From assembly GCA_029931535.1 (NCBI GenBank), contig JAQPZY010000384.1, forward strand, positions 1 to 64,000: DNA of 64,000 nt, in the 5' to 3' direction. Positions within the stretch are counted from its first letter, which is position 1. Every line of letters starts with the position of its first letter. This document shows, piece after piece, positions 1-13,185 of this stretch. Source of the DNA: Margaritifera margaritifera (Eukaryota; Mollusca; Bivalvia; Unionida; Margaritiferidae). The notes below the pieces were generated by a model. The model was not told where the DNA came from, ran no database searches, and was given only the letters and a program-made list of their open reading frames with translations. The position numbers and the translations under genes are program-made.

Positions 1-1191
1 ATTTAAAGAGCGAAGTTAGCTTAAATTATGTCAACAGTAGAGTAATGATGGCGTTCTGTCCCCATGCTGAATTAATCCCTTGTTACTGTAGCAGTTGGTG
101 GACGAGCTTTATTCGAACTGTAAATCTATTCTGTCGCTGATCACACGAACATGAAATTCGAAAGTTGTGTAGGGAGGAGTAACCCTCACAAAACGGCTCT
201 ATCTGAATATCTCTGCATTTCTACAATCTACTTCTAAACGGTGTTTGTTGTGTGTGTGTGTGTGTCTATGTGAGAGATTTAATTCGCTTTTTCCGTCTAG
301 GTATGGCAGCAGTTGCGTTCATTCTTTCAGGTCCAGATTGAAAACTTGCATTTGAAATAGCGTATACTTTATACCAGATATAAACTGAGGTTCCGTTTAG
401 GCCACATTTGTTTCACCACTACAATAGTATATTACTGCAGCGCCTGGAAGCGTCACGGAATCACCAATAAGTAATTAATAAGTGACATTATCGATGTTTA
501 TGACATTTTACGTCCCCTGTTCTCGCTGGTAAATATACTGTTCAGGAAATCGCATTAAAAGCGCTCTCATCCTAACCTAAAGCTTCAAGAACGTCTTCAA
601 TAGGGAGTGGGACAACAGTTTCAAAGGTATTAGCCAGGAAGCCAATTGCTATACCAATGCAAAAGTCTCTGGCGCTCATCCATATGAAATACACCAGACC
701 CCGAGTCGTCGCTGAATGACGAACACATTGTTTTGTCTGGACCTGACCTAAATATTGCCCTCTCATGAAGTAGCTCCTTGTTTCCCTCTTGGATTGGGAG
801 GAAGAATTATATCCGTGTTCATGTAATAATTCAGCTGTTCCACGATTTTATATTACAACCTCGACGCGGGATCCAAAAAAGTTTGATGATCGATTACACC
901 TGAAGCCAGGCACCAAATTTATATAATCTTTCAAGGGTTTGATATAGTCTTGGTCTAAAGTTTCTTACGCGTGATCTGTCCTATCGTTCAAAGCGCGTAG
1001 AGATTGACAGTTTTAGACCTGGAAAAATATAATTGAATTAGAATTATATCGTATTGTCGAAAGTCAGAATGATCAAGCAAAGGAAAGCAGGACTTTAGAG
1101 TAACTCCAGTGTTCTCATGTTGGAGTGGAAATTGAACGTTTTTTCCCAATATATCAGAGCTGAATAAATATCTAACTTTCTTTGTGTTAAA

Positions 1192-1193
<2 letters not shown>

Positions 1194-1239
<46 letters not shown>
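1194..1239. repeat. (AT)n microsatellite
   Basis: Pure alternating AT for about 45 bases, followed by a short interruption and a second AT run. Confidence 0.95.
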
Positions 1240-1241
<2 letters not shown>

Positions 1242-3590
1242 TATATATAAGCAGAGAGGTAGGTCGTTACACTACTTTCGTTAACTAGTTTCAGTAAGTA
1301 CAACTATAATGTATTCGTCAATTATCTCTTATATGTTATCTAATCAACATCGTATTACAATACAAGACTCGTCGTATTTTGGGAATAGTATTGCCATACA
1401 GCTTTATATAGCTACAGGGCCAAATTAAAGCGGCCGATTTTCAGATTGACAACAAAAAGGCCATGGGAAATCATGTTGTCATAAAACTAGTTTAATATTA
1501 AACATAGATGACTGTTTATTTATTAACTTTTATTGTGGGCCTGCGAAAGTTTAGTGTTTGTCTGAACAGGGGTCTGCTTGTTCTGTACTGGGATTGTGAG
1601 ACCAGAGATGTCGTGACTTGATAAAAAAAAAAAAACAAATATAGCACCACATTGATTTTTTTCTCACCATGAAGACAATGGGCTTTGGTGGCTTTTCTTA
1701 GGACACATTTATTTTTATAACAATCACTGGAGTTGTTCAGCCTGAAGTGTTATTCTGATTGAAATACCCATCTCCAGGTTGGCGCATCTGATATCTGACC
1801 ATACAAGTGATAAAAGTACCATGTTCTTGTGGACCTTTTCTAACTTCCGGGTCTACTCATATCTAGTAGCCTTATATTATAAAGCGTTTCGTTTCTTGTT
1901 ACGATAGAGTTTTCATTACTATAGATCAGTTTTAATGACGGTTAACAATTTAAAAAATTTAAAAATTGAGATTTGATGTGGTGAATTACAAAGTAAACCG
2001 AATATGAACCTTCGTATCAGTATCCTTCATATTTTACACTATGATAGTAGATCTTGATTTTTAATCAGATTGCTATTCTCGTTAGGCAAGGAATGTGATT
2101 TGTGGCCGGAACTTAAAAGATAATTCTTGAAACAGACATCCATAATTCCACATACTCTTAAATTATTAATTAGGCTGTGGTGGGGGGGACCGGATTTATG
2201 CAATATCTGAAAATGAAATGTCGACTCGATGCATGCAGTCTAACTGTTAGCAAGATATGTACATAATATCCCCCCCCCCCACATGTGGTAGGAAGCAAAA
2301 ATAACTCAATTGACACCTTAATTCTCAACTATTTCATGGTGCCTGGCAAAATCGAGTATACCCCGCTTAATCCTGCCACAGTTTCTCAGGTTTCACTGGA
2401 CAGTTGTTTGAGTGAGAGTTTTATCGGAAATAAGATAGACTGTATAAAATATTAATGAGAATTATTCTTCATCAAAGATACAAATAAAAGTAACCAATGA
2501 TTTTTTGCAGGAAAGCATACTTGTCGGATTTTAATTTATAGGTATTCAGGTTAATTCCTTGTACAAACTGATATACTGCTTTTTACGCTGAAAACAAAAA
2601 CTATGTACAGCCCTTTCTTTTTATAATTTTTTAATGATTCTTATTTTTAATGATCTTATTTCAGTTTTCTCATTTGAAGGTCTATAAATTCTAAAATGTA
2701 CCACATATAAACTTGTATTTTTATTATCCTGGATATTCGTGCGCCAGCGAGACCGGAGAGAAGTTATTTTCATTGTTACCAAATTAGAAACAAAAAGAAA
2801 GAAAATAAAAAAGTGCAAATTCCGAGGTCTTGGCATTTAATGTACACTGTAATGGATATACATTCCATCCATAAAATTACCGTAATCCCACTTTTTCTTT
2901 AATAACACCCATGGATAATTACCCGCTTTACCATCTATGCATGTTAGGCGTAACATATCTATAGAGCAGTTAAAAAGAGGACTCTCAACATGTCCCTGGT
3001 ACCTACTGGGCTATAAATCCCAACGAAATTCATTGATAGTATACTAATCTATACTTACCAGTATATATTATAATGTACATAAACTATACACGGTTATCAT
3101 GAATTGTTTAAAAAGAGAAAAAAAAAAAAAATCCCTCCCTCTCTCAGGAGGGATAAACCAAAATGAATTATTTAGCCAAGGGACGGGTGCTTTGAAAAAA
3201 TTTCACGCGTCATCTTTTGTCAGCAAAATTCTTCTTACATTCTTCTGAGGTTAAACATCCTGCTGTATGCGGTGTCAGGACATATAAAATTGTTGTACTG
3301 TTAATTGGATAGTGTCAAAAGGAGGTTTCTTTAAGCAAGTAAGATACATTCTGCACGCATCAGTACTACCTTTCAATCACCCGCGGCAATTGTAGCGGCA
3401 AATTTACCACATTTTAAAGAAAGGATGCGCTCCGACCTCGCAAATTAAACATCATGATCAGAAGGGCAAGGTATGTATGTAATCTAGGTAGTATTGATTA
3501 ACGGGCACGTCAACACAACAATGGGCTATAATCTCGTCTAATTTGAAAAGTAAAGTTTTACAAATGTAAAAATAAAAAGTTTGCAGAATT

Positions 3591-3650
3591 ATATATATAT
3601 ATATAATATAATTATTTTGTATTTATATTATATTATTATATATATATATT
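3591..3650. repeat. Imperfect AT/TTA-rich microsatellite
   Basis: Alternating AT interrupted by TTA-rich segments, flanked by ordinary AT-rich sequence. Confidence 0.85.
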
Positions 3651-4692
3651 AGTTTCTCATAATTGCACATTTTACTGCGTAATTCAACCATCAGTCGATG
3701 CTAGTGGAAAAGTGTCATCACAAGTATTGCACACATATTTTATACTATTTGAGATCAACAAATCAAAGATAATCGAACAATTTTCTAATTTTGGGACAGT
3801 GTCTTGTTGTCCGAACAGTTTTCTAGCAGTTGCCCACACAATGAATAGAAACTCTATCCTATATTCAAATGTTTATCTGAGCTTAAATAATTAAAGTTCA
3901 CAGTGTCGTTTACTCCGACACTGTTAATCAATGTGGTCAAAGCCCTGTCATGGATGCTGTTATCCTTTCCATGTAGGATATTTGTTTAGCAATACCTTAC
4001 CAAGCCAATGTTAATATCCAACGACATTGTGAATGGTTTGATGTTTAAATGCCATCTTCCTTTATGGTAATGTTAGACAACATAAGGGAACTGTCACGTG
4101 CTTTACAGTGAGTGCCCATTTTTCAACAGACCAATGTAATAGCATAATACATGTACTAGATCATAGGCACTGAGTGTAATCAAGCCGAAGATAAAGAAAC
4201 CTCTACTATCTGTTGGTGTGCTGACAAAGGAGAATATATTTGCGATTCTTGTTTCTTTAATGGTTCTCCCTAAGGAGCTGGTAGTATGGAGGGTGATTAT
4301 TTAATCAGACAATGATTAACAGACACATGTGAATTAGAGTGGACTCTTTACCAACAACTAATCACCCAACACGAACTCAAGTACGGAACTATCCTGAGAT
4401 AATTTTGGCACGCTGCAAACAGGTACCCCGAGGATAATTCAAATGATTCAAATGTTTGTTGCTGGAAAATATACAAAGTTCCATTATTATTCTTAACACG
4501 ATCTTTTTTTAATATAACATTTGTCGGTAAAGGCCCTACCGCGGTCCCTTTCATATTGGGAAAATTGGTTCACCTGCATTCATTTTTAGCTGACCCAGGC
4601 TCACTGGCAATGTATTTTTCAATCACCTGACTTTATCTATAGCTACCTACTTGGATGTAAAAGAAGGGGATGAAATATATTCACACTCTCTC

Positions 4693-5245
4693 ACACACAA
4701 GCAAAATCGGCATCGTCAGCAATGCAGCCCTCAACAGAGCTATCGATCAAAATCCTCTCGAGTTCCAACATTTCAACGTGTCCAAGATATAAGTCACTAT
4801 AGATGGCCAGACGATGTATACTAAACCTTTTGAACCTAACTTTGCCCAGAACAATTACTTGAGATCATACATTACTCTGTATTAAGCCACAGGACAGCTT
4901 GGAACCAACAGTAGCTACGGCATTTCGTAAGAATTGTATGCAGGAGGATATTCTTTGTGGGGTTTTGATTTCACTCCAGACCAAGACAGCGACGAAGGAC
5001 ATTTCCACCCTGTAAAATCAGGCCAACTTCGTGTGGAATTTCAGTTTACACTAGCTCAAGCGAACACAGTGAACGTCATCTTGTATGCATTATTTGACAA
5101 TACTCTGGATATTAACAGTTTAAGAGAAGTGATCCTAGAATATTTAAAAAAAAAAAAAATTTTTTTAACACAAACCTTTGGAGATAGGCGAAGAGGATGT
5201 TTTCTATCCAGAGCAGCAATAACAGTAATAGACAGATATTTTTAA
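4693..5245 (+). pseudogene. F54H12.2-like protein fragment (Polinton-type element relic)
   Basis: The open part (4934-5245) contains blocks such as GYSLWGFDFTPD and NTVNVILYALFDN. These resemble the C-terminal half of the uncharacterised F54H12.2-like proteins seen in many invertebrate genomes. Upstream, 4693-4930 continues the similarity in shifting frames (for example a block reading TIDGQTMYTKPFEPNFAQNNY), so the gene is broken by frameshifts. A run of A then T at about 5146-5166 falls at the end of the conserved part, and the sequence after it no longer resembles the family. It lies immediately upstream of an adenovirus-type protease on the same strand, which suggests one virus-like transposon (Polinton/Maverick or adintovirus-like). 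The role of the F54H12.2 family is inferred; a structural virion protein is plausible but not shown here. Confidence 0.6.
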
Positions 5246-5283
5246 GAAAAAATCAAGTGTGAACTGATTACTTATCATTACCT

Positions 5284-5800
5284 GTGAAGAAAAGCAAAGA
5301 AAAAATTATTACCTGGGAACCTTCATTAAATAAAGCCGCTATACCCTGGGCACTGCATTACATTATCACTCAAAGCTCACACACAGCGTATTGGAATTCA
5401 GTGGTGTGTGCTAATTATGAAATTCCACATCGAAAACATAACGACGTTCAAGCCTATGTCATCAACAGCTTCGACATTCATCGACAAGAATCCCATTGGG
5501 TAGCCGTCTACTTTCCTAACGACAACAGGTGTGGAATATTTTGATTCTTATGGATTACCTCTCCTGGAAGATGACATTAACTTTATGAGACGAAATGCTG
5601 TATCTACTCAATTCAATAATGTGAGATTACAAAGATCAGATTCCATTGTGTGTAGGCAATATTTTATGGATTTTCTTCATCAACGCAGTCTTGGATTTCC
5701 TTTAGAAGATTTAGTGACTTGTTTTGACCGTGAGTACTCTAGAAACGATGATAAAATAAACAGTTTTTTTGCAAACATTACGGCTATAGATTTTCTTTAG
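5284..5800 (+). pseudogene. Adenain-like cysteine protease (Polinton/Maverick type), frameshifted
   Basis: Two overlapping ORFs in different frames (5284-5544 and 5531-5800) together span an adenovirus-type (C5) cysteine protease of normal size for Polinton elements. Visible motifs, in order: ESHWVAVYF with the catalytic His (about 5492), FDSYGLPL with the acidic residue, and LQRSDSIVCRQY with the oxyanion Gln and nucleophile Cys. The residue after the Cys is Arg where related proteases usually have Gly. The frame is lost near 5530 between the His and Asp motifs, so the copy is not translatable as one protein. In these elements the enzyme is thought to process capsid proteins. No polymerase, packaging ATPase or integrase is visible nearby, so this is a fragment. 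The catalytic pattern makes the family call fairly secure; the element type is inferred. Confidence 0.75.
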
Positions 5801-6773
5801 CACAGAAAAACGTAGTACCCATAAATGGCAAAATGACATTGTATTAGATATTTGAAAGTCTAGTCTGACTCCACAACGTTGTCAACCTTGTACATACGAT
5901 CATGTTTAATGTTTTTGAAATTTTAAATGAAGAGGAATAGACCAGCCTGTATCTTCCGTCTTCATTAGTTTTGTTGATATTTCATTAAGCGAAACTGATT
6001 AAACAATGTTGATTTAGGGAAAACAAAATAGCGTTGCCTTGTTTTATAGAAACAAAAATATTATTTTGGATATGGTCTTTCACATTCTCTCTGTCGATCT
6101 TTCAGTTTTTTGTAAGAGGGATGTTTTCCTTCACGTAAGCTCCTCCGTTGAGTTTCGTTGGTTAGTAAGTGTGGCGGTGTTGGTCACTAAAAACAGCGTG
6201 AAAAGTTTTATTCTGTACACATCTTTCACAATTTGTAAACAAAAACTTAAAAATTGTAAAACTTTTGTTTTACAATTTGTAAAATATTTTTTTGCAAGTT
6301 TTAATTTGTCCGCAGATTTTTTAGTCTTAGTTAAATTTCGTATAATTTGTTTACATTTTTTTCTTTCTACAGTTTTTTACATTTTTGGGGGTAATTTCTT
6401 TTTAATCTCCGCTAAATTCCGTAATAATTTAGAAATTAAGTATTACTTTTAGTCTCGACATATTTTAAAATTTTTCCGTGTCCGCTAAAGTCTAGTACAG
6501 TTTCGGAACTTTAATACCACTTAGTCTATGCCAAATTGTTTACATTTTTTCGGATTTTTTCAGTTTCCGCTAATCTCCGGTATCGTTTCGGGAATTGTAG
6601 TACTACTTTTAGTCACATTGATTTTAGTGTTATTATGAGTTTGTTCCCTTGATTGGAGCTATTTGAAACATCAGTACAGGATATGCAAGTTTACTGACAC
6701 CTTCAACATGACCTGAAGTATAGGTAATGTTTATATATAAATCTCCGATAGATGCATATAGCCACTAGGCAAC
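5801..6773. other. Non-coding, T-rich stretch with diverged repeats
   Basis: No gene is recognised. The ORF at 6039-6452 is T-rich and low in complexity. Between about 6340 and 6620 a loose repeat of roughly 80-110 bases recurs, marked by TTTACATTTTTT, TCCGCTAAA and TACTTTTAGTC. Near 6235-6290 ACAATTTGTAAA-like words occur in both orientations and could form a hairpin. Confidence 0.5.
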
Positions 6774-7745
6774 AGATCACTACACTCGGCCTGTTGATGG
6801 TATAATTTGGGATGTTGGATAGGTAGATGATTTGGTGTTGGTCATTGGACACAGCCTGTTGATAGTATAAATGTGGGGTGTTTGATAGTAGATGAGTAAG
6901 TGTTGGTTATTACACAAGGCGTGTTGGATGGTATATGTGAGGTAGTGGTCACTAGACACGGCATGGTGATTGTATTATGTGGTGTGTTGGATAGTAGATG
7001 GATTGGTGTTGGTCACTGCACACGCCATTTTAGATGTGAGGTTATTGGTCACTACACACGGCATGTTGATGGTATAGTGTGGGGTGATGGATAGTAGATA
7101 ACTAAGTATTGGTCGCAACACACGGCACGTTGCATAGTATATGTGGGGTATTGGTTACTACACACGGTGTGTTGGATATTATATGTGGGATATTGGTCAC
7201 TACACTCTCCGTGTTCATGTTATAGTGTATGGTGATGGATAGCATATGACTAAATATTGATCACTACACACGGCATGTTTAATAGTATATATGGGGTATT
7301 GGTCACAAACACACGCCATATTGATGATATAGTGTTGGGTGGTTGATAGTAGATGACTAAGTTTTGGTCATTTAAAAGACAAAATACATAGTGGGGTATT
7401 GGTCACTACACATGACATGTTCATGGTATAATGTAAGTGTTGGATAGTAGATGACTGGGTGTTGGTCACTACACCTGCTATGTTGGATAATATATGCGCG
7501 GTTATTGGTGACTACACATGGAATGTTTATGGCATAATATGGAGTGTTGATATAGTAGATGCCTAAATATTCGTCACTACACACGCGTATTGGATAGTAT
7601 ATGTGGGGTATTGGTTGCTATACACGGCGTGTTGCACAGTATAAGTGGGGTATTGTCACTACACATAGCGTGTATATTGTATAATATGGAGTGTTGGATA
7701 GTAGATGACTGAGTTGGTCACTAGATCTGGGTGTGTGTTGGATTG
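6774..7745. repeat. Mosaic minisatellite built from ~65- and ~43-bp units
   Basis: The words GGTCACTACACACGGC, GTGTTGGATAGTAGATGACTAAG and ATATGTGGGGTATTGG recur throughout. One longer unit (TTGATGGTATAGTGTGGGG followed by TAGATGACTAAG) alternates irregularly with a shorter unit (TTGGATAGTATATGTGGGG). Successive TAGATGA-like words are about 65 to 145 bases apart, so the array is a mosaic rather than a simple repeat. Copies are clearly diverged. The ORFs within it follow the repeat and are not supported as genes. Confidence 0.9.
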
Positions 7746-7755
7746 TAACACAAAT

Positions 7756-8040
7756 ATGTTAACATTACATTTCCCGTACGTCCCCAGAAATCTTTCAACA
7801 TGGAAACGGACCTATAACTAAACATTTTAACATAGGATTTCCTGTATGTCCCATATTGCCTCCCACATGTTAAACCTATGGACAATTTTAACATAGGATT
7901 TCCCCTTGTCGCCAGAGTGGCTCCCGCATATTAACCTATGTAAAATTTTAACATAGGATTTCCCCTTGTCCCAAGAATGGCTAACGCATGTTAACCTACG
8001 GCGCAATGTTAATTCCCGTTTGTTCTCAGGGAGGCTCGCA
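7756..8040. repeat. 60-bp minisatellite with internal dyad
   Basis: Four to five copies with a period of about 60 bases; TTTAACATAGGATTTCC recurs near 7825, 7886 and 7946. Each unit carries CCTATG about 15 bases before CATAGG, an inverted pair that could form a small hairpin. It directly abuts the unrelated 6774-7745 array. Confidence 0.85.
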
Positions 8041-8658
8041 CAGCTACTCTAGCCTGTCAACCAATCAGCCACTTAACCAGATTTCCATTAAGATTTCCAT
8101 TAAGCCTAGTATTCAACGTGCAACAAAGTGTACATGGTACTCACCCTTTATTGGGTGCTAACAATTCTTAATGACCTAACCATCGGAATGATACATGAAA
8201 GGTAACAGCTGCATTTATACTCACATTACTGCGTGTTACTCGATATGCCGTGATAGGCCTGTATGGCTTTTGAGTGCCTTCACTTTTAGGTTCAACGTAC
8301 ATGTTAAAATTATTTTTCTGTGGGTAAAATACATTAGGTTTATTCAAACCTTGACAATGTTCTTGTGTTATAATTCTTAGCCTCAGTTCTTGTTTATAAA
8401 TGATTGAATTAAGATACGTAAATTTGGCGCATCGGACTTCTCTTCTATAGAAGAGTCTGTTCCTTCATGTTATTGTTATAAGCAAGCTGGGACAAAAATG
8501 GTTTAAGCACGCCATACATAAGGATAAAATATTTTTCCCATATCAAGTAGGGGTTATCTCTTGCTGGGTAATATCACCCTTCAGGTGGATATAACTTATC
8601 AATAGTGAAATCATTAGAATGACCAGATTCGTGTTTTGTTAGTCCTGGAAAATATACT

Positions 8659-8660
<2 letters not shown>
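8041..8660. other. No gene seen
   Basis: Unique-looking AT-rich sequence. The 61-residue ORF at 8195-8380 has no recognisable features. Confidence 0.4.
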
Positions 8661-8724
<64 letters not shown>

Positions 8725-8770
8725 GCACACACACACACACACATACACACACGCACGCACACGCACGCAT
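8661..8770. repeat. Compound (TC)n-(AC)n microsatellite
   Basis: About 48 bases of TC repeat run directly into AC repeat with CG-containing interruptions (ACGCAC). It creates long low-complexity ORFs on both strands that are not genes. Confidence 0.97.
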
Positions 8771-8929
8771 GCACACTTTAGAAACATTGCACTCGTCTAT
8801 GTGTGTATGTTTATATATGATTAGGCTAATAGCATGTCTGTTTATTAAAAACGTTATTATTAAACTGTAAAAGCTGCATTCACATAACATAAACAAGATT
8901 TGTTGTCACATCCGTCCATTCATACTTAT

Positions 8930-9325
8930 GTTTTGCAAACCACGAGACAGTCAGGTACCTGACAGACAGACGGACCGATAGACAGACTATCTCAATCATA
9001 CACACTTCTACTGACCTCACTGGTAAAAGTATTAACTACACATGAAACTATACTGAGTGCCGGGTATGACTGGAGATTTAAGATATTTGAGTGAGATAAA
9101 TTATCATATTTCGTTTGCCAGACAAGACTGCCACAGGTTTCTATTTTCGCAAGCTACATGCTATTCATGTAAGTATATTCACAGCCTTCTCAGTACGGTG
9201 ACTAGAATGTGCAAGAATAATAAATGGGGTGCTGGGGGGAGGAGGGGGGAGGGTAGGGGATTGCGAATTAGTTTTGTATTTAATTTTAAAGTCTGAATCA
9301 AAACTATGATAACATATTTCAACAA
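8930..9325. repeat. Dispersed repeat, copy 1
   Basis: This segment is recognisably similar to 20395-20651 plus 21572-21690. Shared blocks include GACAGTCA, GGTATTAACT, AGCTACATG/AGCTTCATG, TTATTCATG and AAAGTCTGAATCAA. In this copy the sequence is uninterrupted; in the other a 920-bp insertion splits it. The truncated Gypsy copy begins where the similarity ends. Confidence 0.75.
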
Positions 9326-12300
9326 ATTGAAGAGTTAAAGAAGTGCATCAATAGTGATGACAAGATCTATCTTGACGAGCAAAAAGTGGAAACTTTGGAA
9401 AATGCTGCTCGCATGGTTGATGATTATTCCTTGACACACAAAATGTCATTTATCAGTAACTCTTCCTCTCAGCAGTTTTTTGGGAAAAGAACCATCTCAG
9501 TCTCAAACGAGTATTTCCAAATTTCAAAACAGTACAACTTTTAGGAATAAAACATCTGATAAGACGGATCAGAAATTCTTATCTCTTCCTACGTGCACTT
9601 ATTGTAAGCAGAAAGGGCACTATTGTTTCCGGTTGAAAAATAATCAACATAAGAAAGACAAATGCTATTATTTTAAAGAGGTCAATGTCACGGTCTTGCA
9701 TTGAAAGCAATATATTTGTTGAGTCAAACAAACCCCAGTATGATTATATTTTGGAGACTTATGAACCATTTATGTCAGAAGGTTCTATATAACTTATTGG
9801 TGATTCTGCCAAGCCTATCCATACTAAAATATTCAGAGACACAGGAGCTTCTCATAGTCTTTTATTATCAGGTATTTTGCCTCTATCTGAGAAGTCTTCT
9901 TCTAGCGAAAGTGTTCTTATTGAGGGAGTAGAGTGCGGCTTTGTTAATGTTCCTCTCCACTGTGTCAATTTGGCATCAGACTTAGTTTCCGTACCCGTGA
10001 CTGTTGTGGCAGTGAATTCTTTACCTGTCAAAGATATTCATTTATTAATAGGCAATGACCTAGCAGGAGATAAGGCCGTTGTTAATCCACTTGTAATTGA
10101 CAAGCCCTGTTTGGATCACAATGTTGATCCTATTGAGATTGAAATCCCTGATTTGTATCCTGCTTGTGCAGTTACAAGAGCTATGTCAAAAAGAGCCCTT
10201 GAGAATGATGTTGATTAGGAAATTATTCATTTAGCTGACACATGTATTGGTCAGTCTTTCGATGAGGTCACTTTTTCTCCTGATATTAATCAATCAAAAG
10301 TTGTTGATCACAGTGATCCTCCATTTAAAACTCATTCTCTTTATTTTAATCATAGTGACACAAGACAATCACTAGCTGTCTTACAGGAACAAGATCATAA
10401 GATCTCCTGTGTGTTTCAGAGGGCTATTAGTAAAACTGAAGCCACATAAGTTCCAGTGTGTTACTTTGTTAAAGATGAAGTCCTTGTCAGAACACGGAGA
10501 CCACCTGAGGTACCCACTGGTGACGAGTGGTCAGTGAGCTATAAAATTGTCGTTCCGAAGCTATATCGGCAGGAAATTCTTAGTCTAGCCCATGAAACTA
10601 CCTTGGCAGTTCAAATATGATTCAAAATTCATATCACAAGATCTTGAATCGTTTTTATTGGCCGAAACTAAAAAGTGATGTTGCTCGATACTGCAAATCT
10701 TGTCACAGTTGTCAAATGGTACGAAAACCCAATCAGAAGATACCTAAGGCTCATCTGCAACCCCATTCCAGCATTTGACGAACCTTTTCCTGCGACCAAA
10801 TCAGGCAACCAATACGTGTTGACCAAACTGTGTACGTCCACAAGGTTTTCAGAGGCAATTCCTCTGAGAAATATTTAACCTAAAACCATTGTAAAAGCTT
10901 TGGTGAAGTTTTTTAAAACTTGTTGGCCTTCTAAAATCTGCCCAGTCTAATCACGGGTCAAATTTTATGTCTGGAATTTTCCAACAAGTTATGCATGGAT
11001 TGGGCATCTCACAGTTTGAATATTCTTCATATCACCCTGAAAGTCAAGGAGCTTTGGAAAGATTTTATAAAACTTATAAGATTATGTTTTGGTCATATTG
11101 CTTTGATACAGGAAAGGATTGGGATGTTCATTTGCTGTTGTTTACTGTTAGGGAATCAGTTCAAGAATCATTGTGTTTTAGTCCATGTCAACTGGGTTTT
11201 GGACATACTGTCTTTGGACCATTGAAGTTATTAAAGGAGAACCTTCTTTCAAATGAAGATCCAACGAGTAATCTTCTTGACTATGTCTCGGATTTTAAAT
11301 ATAAGTTGTCCAAACTTGTGATGTAGCCAGAAGTAATCTTCACTCTACTCAGTCAAAAATGAAATTAAAGTGTGACAGAAATATACAGGAAAGGAGTGTT
11401 CAGCCTGATGAAAACGTTCTGGCTCTCTTTCCCATACCTAAAAATCTTCTTTTGGCTAAATTGTATTGTCCATATACCGTTAAAAAGAAAGTAAATGATT
11501 TAAATTATATCATTAACACTCATTGGAGGCGGAAACAGAAACAACTTTGTCATATAAATATGTTGAAGGAGTATTTTGATAGAGTTAGCACAATTACGTA
11601 TCCAATCAATTTAGTTGTACCTGTCTCACACAATGAGGACGTAAACTATGGCATACAATCAAACCGTAGTGATTCTGGTTTAACCAAACTTCGGAATTCA
11701 GAAATATTGAACAATCTAGACCAGAAATTGTCACATCTAGAATCAAGGGAAGGAGTGGACTAAAACAGCTATTACATGAGAATTAGCACTTGTTTCCTGA
11801 TTTTCCAACACGAACAAATAAAATTAATCATGAGGTTTACATTATAGAATCTACACCTGTGAAACAATATCCTTACAGGATGAATCCTCTCAGACAGGAA
11901 TATTTGAAGAAAGAAATTCAATATTTACTGGAGAATGATTTTATATAACCACGTAAAATTAACTGGAGTTCACCATGTATTCTTGTGCCTAAGCCAGATA
12001 ATCCATTCCGCATGTGTACTGACTGTAGAAAAGTCAACAGTGGCACCAAAACAGAATCATTTCTAATACCAAGAATGGATGATTGGACTGATAAAATTGG
12101 AAATGCGAAATAAGTCACAAAGTTTGACCTTTTAAAGGGCAAATACATTTCATCATTTGCAACTCCAGATGGGCTTTATCAGTATAAAGTGATGCGTTTT
12201 GTTTTGAAAAATTCTCCGACAACATTCCAGCGTCTTATGAACCTGATAACATCTGGTCTAAATAACTGTAATGCGTACATCAATGACATCATCATCCTCA

Positions 12301-13066
12301 GCAACACTTGAGAAAATCACTCAGAAACCATTCGGAAATTCTTCAATCGACTCAGTGATGCAAATCTGACGATTAATTTAAGCAAAAATGAGTTTTGCCA
12401 TTGTTGTGTCACAGTTTTTTGACATATTGTGGGACAAGGTCAGGTTAAACCCGTATAAGCTAAGGTCAAGGCTATATCTGAATTCCCTGTGCCTGTTTGT
12501 AAAAAGCAAATGATGCGATTTTTAGGTATGGCTGGATATTATCGGAACTTTTGTTAAAGTTTTTCCATAATTGCCGAACCTTTGACAAATTTGTCGAGTA
12601 ATAAATCCAAGTTTCATTGGTCTTACCAGTGTCAGGAATCCTTTGATAAATTAAAGGCCATGCACCAGTTCTTTCAACACGAAATGTCAGTCAATTATTT
12701 AAAATAACTGTTGATGCAACTGATGTAGGGGTTGGTGGAGTATTGATTTAAGGAGACAAAAATGGTGTGGATCATCAAGTGTGCTATTTTTCTAAACAAA
12801 CTAAACAAGCACCAGACAAATTATTCCAGAACTGAGAAGGAATGTTTGGCTTTGGTAATGGCTTGACAACATTTTGCAGTGTATGTTACCTCGGTTCTTT
12901 CTCCGCGTGTTGTATACAGTGATCACAATCCCATTACTTTCGTCAACAAAATGAAAGATACAAATCGGAGATTATTGAGATGGAGTTTAATACTGCATAT
13001 AGCATTGACATTCGACACATCAGGGGAAAAGGCAATGTGATCGCAGTTTCATTCTCATCTGTATAG
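9326..13066 (+). pseudogene. Decayed 5'-truncated copy of the Gmr1-like Gypsy gag-pol
   Basis: Collinear with the intact element at 57151-61977 but on the opposite strand. It starts inside Gag at the position matching intact residue ~330. It then runs through the zinc-knuckle region, protease (IFRDTGASHS-like), integrase (YHPESQGALERF around 11030-11062), reverse transcriptase and RNase H, ending near 13066. Many in-frame stops and indels break it: for example TAA near 9789, TAG near 10216, TAA near 10447, and stops around 11945 and 12109. A deletion near 10600 has removed the integrase HHCC Gly-His-Leu-Gly segment. The 5' LTR and N-terminal Gag are absent. Retaining integrase before reverse transcriptase shows that this order belongs to the family and is not a private rearrangement of one copy. 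It is non-functional. Confidence 0.95.
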
Positions 13067-13185
13067 AAGTGCTATATTGCTTTATTTTGTGTAATTAAGC
13101 TGAATGACATTTATAAGACATTTTCCTATGTAACTTTAAGTATGCATATTCAAAAGAAAGTTTTATTACATAAATCTATAGTTTT

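Larger units (their letters stand above)
1..4690. other. Gene-poor AT-rich stretch
   Basis: I find no recognisable protein family and no ORF with coding character here. It holds two (AT)n tracts (listed separately), short G and C homopolymers near 2180 and 2270, and an A-run near 3117. A 64-residue minus-strand ORF at 572-766 contains one hydrophobic stretch but matches no family I know and shows no convincing splice context. Confidence 0.5.

Noticed and set aside
572..766. 64-residue minus-strand ORF with a hydrophobic stretch
   Set aside because: No family match, and a single hydrophobic run of this size occurs by chance in AT-rich DNA.
6039..6452. 137-residue ORF rich in F, L, S and K
   Set aside because: T-rich low-complexity translation overlapping a loose DNA repeat.
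6774..7745. CRISPR-like array
   Set aside because: Units are diverged, of mixed lengths and without constant repeats and unique spacers; the window is eukaryotic.
8574..8896. Cys/Val-, Leu/Ser- or Arg/Glu-rich ORFs on both strands
   Set aside because: Products of the (TC)n-(AC)n microsatellite. The same applies to ORFs over 17093-17381, 25571-25855, 33635-33904 and 40509-40809.
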